In this document: positions 10,720-20,655 of the stretch, one piece after another
How the letters are laid out: each line of letters begins with the position of its first letter
Numbering within the stretch: the first letter of the stretch is position 1
NCBI GenBank assembly: GCA_009801015.1
Contig: VHZZ01000051.1
Location: 354,628 to 386,070, forward strand
Length of the DNA stretch: 31,443 nucleotides
Direction of reading: 5' to 3'
Origin: Silene noctiflora
Lineage: Eukaryota; Streptophyta; Magnoliopsida; Caryophyllales; Caryophyllaceae
The notes under the pieces: generated by a model
Database searches by the model: none
Told to the model about the DNA's origin: nothing
What the model saw: only the letters and a program-made list of their open reading frames with translations
Translations under genes and position numbers: made by a program

Positions 10720-11585
10720 TAAGAATTTATTTGTGCTACTTTTAGACTATGAGTGGCCAAATCAAATCTGTAATATGATCAAAACTAGCTAGCTAGCCAT
10801 TATTTATAGGAATATTTTATATATAGTCGAGTAGCAAGTAAGAAATCAACCAAATAAAGGTTTACATAAAAAGGAAGACCATTTTTGGACATTATTCCTT
10901 GACTGCTTGTCATATACTACGTCAAATTTAGATTCTTAATGCTCGTGACTCAAGTCATGACTCATGTGCACTATTTTTACGAGTCAGTCAATAATTTATA
11001 CATTTTTTTTATTTGGTGTTCCAATTAAGAGTTTACAGATTTTTACTTTTTAATTTATTACTTATTCATTCATTCCAAATTTATACTTTAATATTTTCAT
11101 ATTTCAGCTCATTATATTTTCATATGAGAAACAATTAAACTGCAAAACTAATAAAAAATGTGAGTATATGTTATGATTTTTTTTTATGACAAAGTTAATG
11201 ATTTCATTTTATAACTTTTCTTAAGTTATCTTAATGAATTTTTTTCACGAAACTAATAATTTTAGTTTATTTTAATGTTTTATTCCGTGTAAGTATTAAT
11301 TAAGTCATTTTTTTAAGAAAAATTAGCAATTTTGTATTTTATAATTTGTATCTTTTTATTTTAATTTGATTAAAACATTATAATTATAATTTAGAATTTA
11401 ATGAAAAAAATCATGCTTTAAACAAAAAATAGAATCTCATTTCTTTCCTTAAATAAGTAGTTGATTTTGGAGGGAAAATTTTTGAAAATTTTTATTCTCT
11501 TAGTAGTGAGGGGGATGTTTTTAGGTATATTTTACAATTCTCCTCACTGTTTATATGTCTAATAATCTTTTTATTGTCCAAAGTA
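10720..11585. other. AT-rich intergenic stretch
   Basis: Very AT-rich with no coding signal. It contains the second copy of the window-start repeat (11465-11535), annotated separately. Confidence 0.5.
11465..11535. repeat. dispersed repeat fragment, partner of 20-115
   Basis: TTTGGAGGGAAAATTTTT... TTTATTCTCTTAGTAGTGAGGG, then GGTATATTTTAC, repeats the arrangement at the start of the window in the same orientation. Element identity unknown. Confidence 0.45.
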
Positions 11586-11589
11586 GGGC

Positions 11590-11838
11590 GGTTCAAAAAC
11601 CGGCAGGACCTGAGAATTCGGGCCGATCAGACCGGATTGGTTTCTTTCGGTTCGGTTTCCAGGTTTGTAAATTACAGTCATTCGGTTCAAACAAACCCTA
11701 GATGTAATAAAGTGGTTTGAACCCCTAAAACAAACTGCACCAGCCCGGTTAAACCGGCCTGGTTCGATATTTGGGTTTGTATTTTTTTTTTACTTTCGAT
11801 CTTCAGCTTAACCGGTTCGGTTTGATCCGGTGTGACCA
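11590..11838. repeat. degenerate CCGG/CGGTT-rich repeat tract
   Basis: Many copies of CCGG, CGGTT and GGTTTG words occur (AAAAACCGGCAGG, TTCGGTTCGGTTTCC, CCCGGTTAAACCGGCCTGG, TTAACCGGTTCGGTTTG). It resembles the GGGTC-rich hAT element in style but with a different word. I looked for hAT-like ends and an 8-bp duplication and could not establish them. Confidence 0.5.
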
Positions 11839-12204
11839 TAGGGCAAGTGATGCCTTTAAAGAGTCAATAATATCTTTTGATATTTAATTAAGATTATTTT
11901 CAGATTGCTTTCCACCATCGATAATATCTCGATTCATTAGACAAATATTACAATTCAATCAATTCTCAAAGGAAAAAAAACGACACAAACTAGCCACCAA
12001 TCTACCATGACATGTTGACATGCCCACCATAAAGCTAACAAACTTGCTAAACATGACTCGAATAATAGAACTTGTTACCAAAGTTGACCGATATTAGTGA
12101 TAAGGGTTTTTATCTCTTAAACGAGTGGTCGAAGGTTTGACTCCCGACTCTTGCGAATGAAAAAGTCAAATTTGGGAGGGGTTACCCATTAAATTGCCTT
12201 CAAT

Positions 12205-12830
12205 AGGTCTGGTCGAAGGTGTGGGTCGACCCGGCTAACCGTACCCGGCCTGCCAATGGACCCGTCTTGCACCCCGACCCGACATGGACCCGGCCCGACC
12301 CGCCTATAACCCATGACCGGGTCCGGGTTAGAATTTTGGAGCCCGACCCGTTAGGTGACCCGTCCCAGTAACCCGCCCAACCTGCCTCCAGACCCGACGT
12401 TATGTAACGTCATTTAAAGATGACTCATGGCATTACTCGTGACATATACTGTGATATTTAAATCGAGTCATTTCAAATTTCAATACGTATTTTCGTCGTC
12501 ATTATGTACATCAAATTATTATACTCTATAATTTAATTACGAAGTTATCGAATGTACGTTCTATTATGGAATACGAAATAATATAAAGCTTTTTTTATTA
12601 CGTATGCAATTTCTATTTTATTTTTGAATCCAAACTGCGAGACCCGCCCTTGACCCCGCCTGTCAGACCCGCCTTTCAACCTGCGTATTCACCCTTACGG
12701 GTCGATTCCGGGTTAGCCATCACATGAACCGGCCCGACCCGTGAAGACCCGCCCTTGTGCACCGGGTCGGGTCCGGTTCCCTACACATTCAACCTGACCC
12801 GCCCATGATCCAACCAGTATCCGGACGACC
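12205..12830. repeat. degenerate ACCCG-rich repeat tract
   Basis: Two GC-rich clusters (about 12215-12400 and 12640-12830) full of GACCCG / CCCGACCC words flank an AT-rich centre. The layout parallels the 8202-8663 hAT element, with the words on the opposite strand. Possible ends near 12208 (TAGGTCTGGTCG) and 12836 (reverse complement TAGTGCAGGTCG) match at 9 of 12, but the flanks show no duplication, so element status is not proved. Confidence 0.45.
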
Positions 12831-13849
12831 TGCACTAATAACCAGCACCAGCCTTCAGTATCTGAAGGAGATTGTCCCAACTATCAGTATCGAATACTCC
12901 TAATTAACACCAAAAACAAAACAAAAAAATTAATAGAACTTGTTAGTTGTTAGGTCGTCATTTAAACAGAGTATATATTTGTACCATAATTCTTGGACAA
13001 CATAATGTCACATTTTACTATTTTTAGTACAACATATCGCCCACCACAATAGTTATTCCTATGTCTACTTTCTTCCAAAGAATTGCTAAATCATATCCAC
13101 CGAATCTTGACTCTTTAACCTATTTTTTTTAGTGCGGATTCTCTTGGTAAAATTATTGGTAGTTTTAACACAGAACTTACTCAAAACTACCAATAGTCTA
13201 TCAAAATTTTGACAACGTTTTTTAAGCCGAGTATTGGAAATCCAAAACTTAACTTAAGACTCATTTAAAATCTTGGCACAATTTATTAAAAATTTCTTCC
13301 AATTAATAATTAATATGTGTAACTCTTTTGTTTTTCATTTTTTTTCTTTATAAGTTGAACAAAAAATAAGTAGGTTAAAAAGTGAGTTTAAGATGAGTCT
13401 GATTGACACGGTATAAAGTCTGAGGTAAGTGACCAATATAAAAATAATAAAAATTGATGAGAAGCTAATGTGGTAGAAATTTAAGACCCAGATAGTCTAA
13501 CTATTGATAATCTTATCCTTAGTACCTAGTAACAGGTCACAAATTATAATAGAGAAAATGTAATCCTTTTACAATAAAAAGTAATCATTTACAAATTATA
13601 ATTTATTTATCAAATAATGGTTTAAAAAAGCTATCATCAAATAATCACATTTTTTGGTCGCAAATAAAAAAAATTATGAACTTTTTAAGAAGAAAAAAAA
13701 AAGCCACTTTTTTTACTTTTTACCCTTTGATGATAACAAGTCCAAGCGTTGTGTGTTACGCACTCACGAGACTCATGTCCTCATCCACACTCCTTTTTCA
13801 AGTCTTTGGGAGTGCACTCACACTATATGGTAGCTCTACTTAGATTTAG
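12831..13849. other. intergenic stretch with one short hairpin
   Basis: There is no gene. At 13155-13166 and 13183-13194, ATTGGTAGTTTT and AAAACTACCAAT form a perfect 12-bp stem with a 16-nt loop; flanking TAAAATT / AAAATTTT can lengthen the inverted region. It may be the core of a small MITE. The rest is AT-rich and featureless. Confidence 0.4.
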
Positions 13850-14155
13850 AGTCGACAAAATTAATCCGACCCGACTTAATCTGGAAATATAGCAATTTAA
13901 AATTGAATTAAACTGACCGAATCCAGTATCACGATCTAAACCTGGCGTGGTATGAACCCGACCCGATGAAATTGATCACCCAACAATTATTAAATTTAAT
14001 ATTAATGCGAATGAACCCGATTTAGTGTCTAACTCATTATTAAATTTATTGGTAAAATTATTGAAGTAATATGATATAATAACTAGACCCCTCCAGAACC
14101 GGCTTTCCCTCAACACATCAATTAATCCGAAATGACCCAACTTAAACCAACTCGA
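13850..14155. repeat. weak ACCCG/GACCCG-rich remnant
   Basis: AATCCGACCCGACTTAATC, GAACCCGACCCGATG, GAACCCGATTTAG, AAATGACCCAACTT and ACTCGACCCAAACTGG occur over about 300 bp. The left flank TAGAGTCGACAA resembles the TAGAGGTGGCAA hAT terminus at 8202, but no right terminus or duplication was found. Confidence 0.35.
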
Positions 14156-14218
14156 CCCAAACTGGTACGTGTAGCCACATTTCGTCGTCGGTCTATTGCT
14201 AATGCCCTTGTATACTCT

Positions 14219-14630
14219 CAGGGGTGGACCCAAGGGGGGCCCGGGGCAGGTGCAATTCAAACCTCTGACCATCAACTGACTCGTCAAATTCTAAACCATT
14301 AAACCACACTTACATTTGTTTACATATTAAGTACTAAAGTATACGGAGTATTATATTCTACAAAGGATAATGATATGCCATATCATTATCCTTTTACAAA
14401 AGAGACATTATTTTTACATATGTTTAAAATTTTAAGTATTTCATAGAAAATAATATTTTTTGAGAAAATATATCAATAGGACCATTATTTTTTCATTCTT
14501 TTACTTATATATAATAACTAATCTAGGAAAAAAACGTTAAAATATAAAAATATTGGTCTTTAACGCACGTAAATAAAACGTTAAAAACTTTTAGTGTGCC
14601 CCAAACACTAAATTCTTAGGTCCGCCACTG
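14219..14630 (-). mobile_element. non-autonomous hAT element with exact 8-bp target duplication
   Basis: The ends are CAGGGGTGGACCCAAG and, reverse-complemented from the right, CAGTGGCGGACCTAAG, matching at 13 of 16. TATACTCT flanks it on both sides (14211-14218 and 14631-14638). The 412-bp body is homologous, in reverse orientation, to 2077-2430. Relative to that copy it carries an inserted palindrome at 14362-14394. A 103-codon minus-strand open frame across it is not a recognisable protein. Confidence 0.82.
14362..14394. repeat. 33-bp perfect palindrome inserted within the hAT element
   Basis: The left arm AAAGGATAATGATATG is followed by one C and its exact 16-nt reverse complement. The related copy (2077-2430) lacks it at the equivalent point, reading TTTCGTAGAATATAATAC, whereas here, on the same strand, the palindrome sits between two GTA triplets. 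Confidence 0.75.
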
Positions 14631-14664
14631 TATACTCTTCTCACAATCTTAAATAATACCCAAC

Positions 14665-14780
14665 TGGATAAATAAGACAAAAATAAAACGTTATTCTCTA
14701 GACATTTTACTTTTGTCTTATCTACCATTAGAATATTACTCAAACTGTTTTCAGCTTGTGACGAATATACCCGTCTTCAA
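14665..14780. mobile_element. degraded foldback MITE of the GACGGATA family
   Basis: The right end TTTTCAGCTTGTGACGAATA then TACCCGTCTTCAA matches the right ends of the copies at 876 and 10561. Inside, ATAAGACAAAA and TTTTGTCTTAT pair, as in the 8956 copy. The left outer arm is not recognisable. Confidence 0.4.
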
Positions 14781-15096
14781 TGAGACTGGCTGTTAATATC
14801 ATATCCGTACTTCATTCCCTCATTATTCACGTCAGCATCGATTAATCTTTTTTTGGCAAAGGAAATACGCGTGAAAGGATAAAAAGTGACTAGTACAAAG
14901 TATATATTATTCATCTCAATCCAAATCTAAAGTTAAAAAAACATGATCATCAAAATTGTAAAGTAAATTATTCCAAATCCAATTACAATTTTATTTAATT
15001 TATAGCCACTAAGCAAATTTACAACATTTTTTTATCCACACATAAAACTTCTTGGTCTAAAGATTACATTTTAGAGGGGATAGAGATGCCGCAATA

Positions 15097-15159
15097 TACT
15101 CTTTCCGTCTCAATCATTTATCACTTCTGATTAAATAAATGACCGAAACAAAAAGAGTA
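15097..15159. mobile_element. minimal Stowaway-like MITE (63 bp)
   Basis: TACTCTTTCCGTCTCAATCA then TTTAT and, reverse-complemented from the right, TACTCTTTTTGTTTCGGTCA then TTTAT are inverted arms of about 25 bp with a dozen bases between. It is flanked by TA. The arms make up most of the element. Confidence 0.55.
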
Positions 15160-15385
15160 GATTATATAGGAGTAGTTCAACTCATCTACATGTCATGATG
15201 TGTTCACCATTTTCGATTTTACAATTTTTTTTTTCTTTTTAACATTAGCTCCTCGTCTTTGTACAATTGACCTGAAAATGACTCGACATTACTTTTTCAA
15301 TTATTTATCCAATCCAAAAGTCATAACGTGGTTGCCAGTCTTGCCACTCGTCTTATACCAGGTAGACGGTCTCATAATAAATTTA

Positions 15386-15871
15386 TCAAAGGCTCGGGTA
15401 ACAACTCTCGGACCTAGTAAGCTTAGGGCGGAATTTACCCTCCCTATTAGGACTAACCGGGGTGGACCTAACCCGAGGACTATCCAAGCTACGACGGAGT
15501 ATAGACCGCATCGCTTTGATCAAATGAGCGGTCGGGTCACCGCCAGCTGGCGGGCACGAGGACCGAAACATCCTACAAACATTAAGGTGACGGTTAAGAG
15601 CCTCATCAGTAGTAATTAGCCTCTTGGATTTAATAACCTCGTCCTTGACCGCTTCGGAACATAACCCGCATAGCCATTTACCCGTATATCGTTCTCGGAT
15701 AGTTTCGATATAAGCAGGGGTGCATTCCTCTGTTAGGGCACAACATTCGCATTTTATGAATCGGATTTCGGGTTGAACTTGAATTGATATTGATGACGAC
15801 GACGACGATGACGATGACGATTCGTGTTGGGTTGATACCATCATTGGTTCACTTATAATTGTTGCTGACAT
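15386..15871 (-). CDS. DUF1677 family protein
   Basis: This 161-residue protein contains the cysteine-rich core of the plant-specific DUF1677 family: KCECCALTEECTPAY (residues 40-54), RERYTGKWLCGLCSEAV (59-75) and KDEV. Cysteines at 41, 43, 44, 50, 68 and 71 suggest a metal-binding fold; that is inference, and the family's biochemical role is not established as far as I know. The N-terminus has a run of ten serines (18-27). The C-terminus is basic and serine-rich, with ILRRSLDSP (124-132) and LTRSESCYPSL (151-161). No signal peptide or membrane segment is visible. Length suits the family. The start was chosen because it is the first ATG after a good splice acceptor 26 nt upstream and leaves the whole domain intact. 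The coding part is a single exon. Confidence 0.88.
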   Translation of the reverse strand: MSATIISEPMMVSTQHESSSSSSSSSSISIQVQPEIRFIKCECCALTEECTPAYIETIRERYTGKWLCGLCSEAVKDEVIKSKRLITTDEALNRHLNVCRMFRSSCPPAGGDPTAHLIKAMRSILRRSLDSPRVRSTPVSPNREGKFRPKLTRSESCYPSL

Positions 15872-15897
15872 CTTGTGTTTTTGTTGTTAATATTTTC

Positions 15898-16472
15898 CTG
15901 TAAAACGTCAATATTGTAACAATTACGATAACAATTGTGTAAAACCGTCTTATCAGGTGACATTGACACGGTCTTATTCTAGAATTTGTCGTAATATATT
16001 ACGGGTATTTTTTCTTTTTTTTTTTTTGAAATAAAATAAAGAAAAAATTTTGGGTACCGGGTGTATCATGTCATCGTACACCCTACGAATGAGAATATTA
16101 GAATTGAATAAATTCTTCATAAATAATAGAACATAATCTTAATAAAATAAACACTTAGGCATTTCGTTGGGTATGGTGTACGATATCCGTGTACACCCGG
16201 CGGACCAATTTTTGTAAAATGAATGCAATTCTATATTTTTAGAAGAAAACCATGCATGAAAAATTAATCAAATTACTAAAATAAGAAAGAAATATGGATA
16301 AATCCCAGGATTAAGGAAACTAATTAGCTAAAATCAAACAAAATAATGATCAAAATCCAAAAATTGTAAGTACCCAATTCAGATTTTAATAAAAAGATAT
16401 AGAATCAAATTTCAAAAACATATATATGCCCTTCGAGTACACGTTAGAAAAATCGATTTATTTATTTATTAC
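15898..16472 (-). other. probable 5'-UTR intron of the DUF1677 gene
   Basis: On the minus strand, the exon end CTTCAG is followed by GTAATAAATA (donor at 16472). The sequence CGTTTTACAG precedes GAAAATATTAACAAC (acceptor at 15898), which is 26 nt before the start codon. The resulting 575-nt intron is AT-rich. The prediction rests on splice-site consensus only. A foldback element occupies 16049-16211. Confidence 0.5.
16049..16211. mobile_element. foldback element within the DUF1677 5'-UTR intron
   Basis: The left TTGGGTACCGGGTGTA followed by ATCGTACACCCTACGAATG and the right CGTTGGGTATGGTGTACGAT then CCGTGTACACCCGGCGGACC are imperfect inverted arms of about 45 bp. GTGTA/TACAC sub-palindromes occur within each arm. 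No clear target duplication and no coding capacity. Confidence 0.55.
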
Positions 16473-16764
16473 CTGAAGAAGTAAGAAACAAATTGATGCC
16501 GGCCTTAATGATATTCAAAAAAAATGTAAATTGCTACCTTTCCTTCTCCCAATCTCCTTCAACTTTCTCTTCATATAAGAATAATTCAAGCTCCAAAGGC
16601 ATTATAATTTTCAAGAAAAGTAATTTTTTTAGTTAATTTTCTTGTTTTTAGAATAATTTTTTGGATATTTTATAGTTTGATGAGCTTGAAAAGGGTTTAG
16701 AGAGGGAATTTAGAGAGAGAAGGAGTAGAGATTGGAGAAGGGGAGGTTGAAAAATGGGGGAGAG

Positions 16765-16800
16765 GAGCTTTTATTAATGGAGGGAAAAGAGGGTCCAATG
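16765..16800 (-). promoter_or_regulatory. putative core promoter of the DUF1677 gene
   Basis: On the minus strand an ATTGG (inverted CCAAT) near 16795-16799 is followed by TTAATAAAAG, a TATA-like element at about 16769-16778. A pyrimidine-rich leader then begins (CTCCTCTCCCCC, later TTCTCTCTCTAAATTCCC), typical of plant 5' UTRs. The start site would be near 16740. Consensus-based prediction only. Confidence 0.4.
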
Positions 16801-17055
16801 ATTGAGGATTGAAATTAAAATATGTAAACCAATTGAAAATAAAGAAATTAAATATAGATATTGTAATCTATAAAAAGTATTTTTTGTTGACACCGAATTT
16901 TATCTTGTTGGTTAAAAAAAGTAATAATAGATCATCGAAAAGTGGAGGTGGAAGTTCGATTTTATCTATTGAAATCTTATCAACACGGAGATCGTCCAAA
17001 TTTAAATAGTATAAAAGCTGAGTTATTTAAATTGTTTTGGTTGGTTGCTTCTTTT

Positions 17056-17057
<2 letters not shown>

Positions 17058-17097
<40 letters not shown>
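17058..17097 (+). repeat. poly(T) run of 40
   Basis: Forty uninterrupted T. It could be the poly(A) tail of a minus-strand retroposon, but nothing recognisable as a SINE or LINE 3' end follows on the right and no duplication was found. A 64-codon open frame through it is an artefact. Confidence 0.7.
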
Positions 17098-17332
17098 CAT
17101 TGTTACATTCATTTAAATTACCAAGTTCATATCTAATACAACACCTAATATATTTATATCAAATATTTCCAAAAATTTATAATGTTATTAGGCTCTCAAT
17201 ATAAATTGTATCTTTATAGTAATTATTGTAGGTATATAATTGGTTTTTTTAGACTATATTTTGTGCATTTAAGTTTAGATATTTATCTATTTTGTCAATT
17301 TTAATAATAACGATTGTTAAATAAGCAAATCA

Positions 17333-17360
17333 GTGCAAGTTTGCACGAGCTTAAAACTAG
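17333..17360 (+). mobile_element. possible Helitron 3' terminus
   Basis: GTGCAAGTTTGCAC forms a 6-bp stem with a 2-nt loop. Ten bases later the sequence reads CTAG followed by T. Helitrons typically end with a short hairpin about 10 nt before CTRR at an A-T target. No 5' end (TC start) was located, so the extent is unknown. Confidence 0.4.
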
Positions 17361-17813
17361 TATAGAGTATAGAGTACACGAGGCTTGCTTTATTCTTAAC
17401 CGTATTAACTACAAGAAAGATAAGACTTTGTCGAAGCTTGTGTTGCTTTAGATTGTCAATCCCGATTCAAGACCACCCTTCGAATTCCACTTAATCATGA
17501 GTCATCCTTCTTGCAACCCATTGGTTAACTTTTGTTTACGACGATTTTAAAAATATTTTATTTTATGTTGATCCATGCATTATTGTAAAATTATTGAATA
17601 GTAAACTACGAAGTATTTTATATCATATGAAATCATTTTACAATTTTGTGTGACTTTTTAATCTTATACTCATATAAAAATTAAAATATAAAACATCGAA
17701 TATCAAAGAAATATTCTTGAAGCAAATTTCGATTCCTTGTGTAGACCTCTTCCCTCTTGGAAACATTAAAAAATAATACAAGAAAGTGATTGGGAGATTG
17801 ACAAATAATATAA

Positions 17814-17848
<35 letters not shown>

Positions 17849-18770
17849 TAGATTTAATTATTAATAATGAATCCGGCTGATAATAATTGAGAAAATAAAT
17901 ACACACGGTTGGGTTTGTCGCACAAGAGACCAATTTGTGTAAGGCCATAATAATTAAACAAACCATTTTGGAATGTGGGGATTCTATGCTTTATCGAATG
18001 GGGTATGGTCTTATGAATTATGATATTTTATGTATCAAATAATTGTCCTCGTCATAAAGTTTTTTTTTTTCTAAAAAATTAAGAGTTTAAAATTTTATAC
18101 TCCGTATAAGTTACAGAAATATCCTATTTGTAACCGAATATGGGTTTTGAGTTGAAAGTCTGCTCACCATTAACTTTATCACGCAAAATTAATAGGTGTT
18201 GTCGGTATATAATCTGAAGAAGAAGGGCAAAAATAGCTCTCGCGCTACTTAGAAATGGTGCAAGTAGGCTGCACCAAGTCTGAGTAGCATGAGGCCGACC
18301 TTCTGAGTATGCTACAGCTTTTATACTCCGTAAGTCATTTGGGGCCGGCTTTTATGTAAAATTAAAACTTTTGTTGCCTCCTTCATAAGAGCATTCAACT
18401 TACCTTGCCTACAAGAAAAGGAAGATTTTTGATTTAGTCTAACTTAAATAGGTTAAAAAGGGCAATTATTACTAACATGGAAGTGTGATGAATGTATAGT
18501 TGATGGTAAAACACTTTAATGTGTGGATATGTGAGCTACGGCCCTCTTTTACCGTGAATAATTTACACCTATTTTATTTTAAGAGGAAAAATAAAGTAAA
18601 TATAAACTATTCATCAAGACGAAGAGAGTAATTTGATTTCAATCGTAGGGCTTAAGGTTGTTATATTTTCACCAGAATGAGAAATGAGAAATAATGGAGA
18701 AGTAATAAAGCGAGCCACCATGAAAAAACAATAATTAACATTTGTTGGTGTTAATTGATGCACATATACC
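17361..18770. other. intergenic stretch, microsatellite only
   Basis: I see no gene. Open frames here are short and one is an asparagine run from the ATT repeat at 17814-17846. Low-complexity AT-rich sequence dominates. Confidence 0.5.
17814..17846 (+). repeat. (ATT)11 microsatellite
   Basis: Eleven perfect ATT trinucleotides in a row. Confidence 0.9.
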
Positions 18771-18778
18771 GATATACG

Positions 18779-19581
18779 CAGTGGCGTTTTCAATGGGTGT
18801 TCATGGAGTTCAATTGAACCCTCGTTAGAAAATATATGTAAAACATATGTCAAGTTTTTTTTTTTGGTGTAAACCATCCGGTTTAATCCGGATTCGAGCT
18901 GGGTAGGACCACTAGGGCGCTAAAGCTCTCCCTCATGAGTTTCAACACTGCTGTGTTCCCAGGGCTCGAACACGAGACCTCTGGTTAAGCTAGAAAACCC
19001 CTTGCCAGTTGATCTAAGTGCTCATGGGTTAAAATATATGTCAAGTAATATGCATTAGAAGTAACTTGGTCTTGTGGTTAGCAGCAAGTAGTTCATTTCG
19101 AAGGTTGGGGGATCAATCACCATAGCATGTATTTTTTCCATTTTTATCTCTTATTTGATATTTTTCATATTTTTCCGTCAACATAATCTTTGTAGTGTTC
19201 TCGTTTATTTTTACTTGCTACTTCTCTATGAAATTTGCGTATTATTTTGATATTTGACCATATAAATTACTCTATTCAATTCATTTTATTATCCGCTTCC
19301 TATAAATGTATAAAACTATTTTCTTCCTTTTTAATTGATTTAAAATATGTTATGATGCTATTGTTCGTTGATAATAATCTACTACCATCTTCATTACAAA
19401 CATTGTTCATATATTTTTTTTAACTCAGGTCATTAAATGGATATTTTATCACTTTTAACATTTTCTTTCATGATGAACATAATAGAATTTTTTCTCGTTA
19501 AAAGTGAAATATAAATATTTCTTGGAAAAAATACACATTAAAACTCGAACCTCTATTATTGAACTCCTAAAAATGCCACTG
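18779..19581. mobile_element. hAT-type element hosting a SINE
   Basis: The ends are CAGTGGCGTTTTCA and, reverse-complemented from the right, CAGTGGCATTTTTA, matching at 12 of 14. Flanking 8-mers GATATACG (18771-18778) and CATATACG (19582-19589) differ at one base. Sub-terminal TGGAGTTCAATTGAACCC on the left is echoed by ATTATTGAACTCCTA on the right, extending the inverted region. Total 803 bp, of which 191 bp is a later SINE insertion with its duplication. No transposase remnant seen. Confidence 0.78.
18855..19030 (-). mobile_element. tRNA-derived SINE nested in a hAT element
   Basis: On the minus strand it starts AACCCATGAGCACTTAGATC. It carries an A-box-like TAGATCAACTGG (about 19006-19017) and a B box GTGTTCGAGCCC (about 18962-18973), then a body ending CCGGATGGTTTACACC and a poly(A) of 11. 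The flanks AAAACATATGTCAAG (18840-18854) and AAAATATATGTCAAG (19031-19045) are a 15-bp target duplication with one mismatch. Box spacing and tail fit an RNA polymerase III-driven SINE. I do not assign a named family. Confidence 0.8.
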
Positions 19582-19589
19582 CATATACG

Positions 19590-20433
19590 TAGTCCTTTTG
19601 TTTAATTTAACTTGCCATGCTTTTCATACTCTCCACATTATATTTAGTTTATTAGTTGAACTAATAGGAGGAAATAATATTTGATTGCCAACCCCTCCAA
19701 TACACTCGGGGGAGAAAGAGTATAGGTTTTCCTTAAAGAAAGATATATCGGTTTTAAGAATAAAATAGGTTAAATAATACACATGTATACTTGTCCATTT
19801 ACTTCACCACCTAAATTAGGGATTCCCATCACTGTCGTAGCATCCTCACTTAAGCCTAACAACACAAGACCTTGTTACTAAGTGGTGGATAAAATCATTT
19901 TTAAACATCTCATAAGCTCCTTATTTTCCCAATGTGGGACAATTTTTCTCTCAATCTCTCAAGGTTACAAAAACTCAATTACGACTTAAGAAAAATCAGG
20001 CTACTTTAGTAACACATGTTATATGATGCATTGACTTGGGTTCAAATCCAGATATCGTCAATCCTTTGGGATCAATATTGTCAAACACTAAGTCATTTTA
20101 TACACACCATAGACATAATTGCATTTCTTACATGCATGCACTTTAGGAGTTTAGGTAATATAATTTGATACTATTTGATTGTAATTTATATATGCAATTA
20201 TGCATGGGTCTATTATTTTACCAAAAAAGAAAAAAAAAAAAGAAAACTAGTAACAATGACAGATGACATGCATAATGGTCATTTATGTTAGTTCAAGTGT
20301 TGGTATCAATCTGATTACCATCCTTGTGATGTTCACATCAAACTTTTTGTCAAAGTATGTAAGTCACCAAGATTATTGTAGATTGTTGTCTAATAATAGC
20401 TAGAAGTTTCACACAAAAAAAACATTCTTTTAA
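19590..20433. other. intergenic stretch, no gene seen
   Basis: Nothing distinct beyond AT-rich sequence and short homopolymers. An isolated CTCGGGGGAGAAAGAGTA near 19706 might be the end of a decayed Stowaway-type element without a partner. Confidence 0.4.
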
Positions 20434-20448
20434 TTTCAATCAATTATT

Positions 20449-20579
20449 TTTTTTTTTTTTGGTACGTAAGAGGGGCTAAGTCCCAGAGAAAGAACTCTAC
20501 TACATAGGTACCATACGAGGAATAACTACTCCTAGTATGTCTTCACGTAGAATCTTACGAATGCCTTCAGAAGGATTAC
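20449..20579 (-). mobile_element. extremely 5'-truncated LINE (3' tail only)
   Basis: A T run (poly(A) on the minus strand) is followed by GGTACGTAAGAGGGGCTAAG then TCCC. This closely resembles the 3' end of the large LINE at 2978 (GGTACAAAAGAGGGGTTGGA then CCCC), so both belong to related lineages. TTTCAATCAATTATT occurs on both sides (20434-20448 and 20580-20594), a perfect 15-bp target duplication. Only about 115 bp of element plus tail were inserted. Confidence 0.82.
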
Positions 20580-20655
20580 TTTCAATCAATTATTAATATA
20601 TAGAAGCATGTGCAAGATATCAGCTCATTAGCAAATGAGATTACATTATCAATAC

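Noticed and set aside
12205..12840. ACCCG tract as a complete hAT element
   Set aside because: Candidate ends match at only 9 of 12 and the flanking 8-mers do not agree.
15200..15619. A 139-codon plus-strand frame opposite the DUF1677 gene
   Set aside because: Its overlapping part is the antisense shadow of the conserved cysteine-rich gene.
17058..17097. Poly(T) run as a retroposon tail
   Set aside because: No SINE or LINE 3' sequence adjoins it and no target duplication was found.
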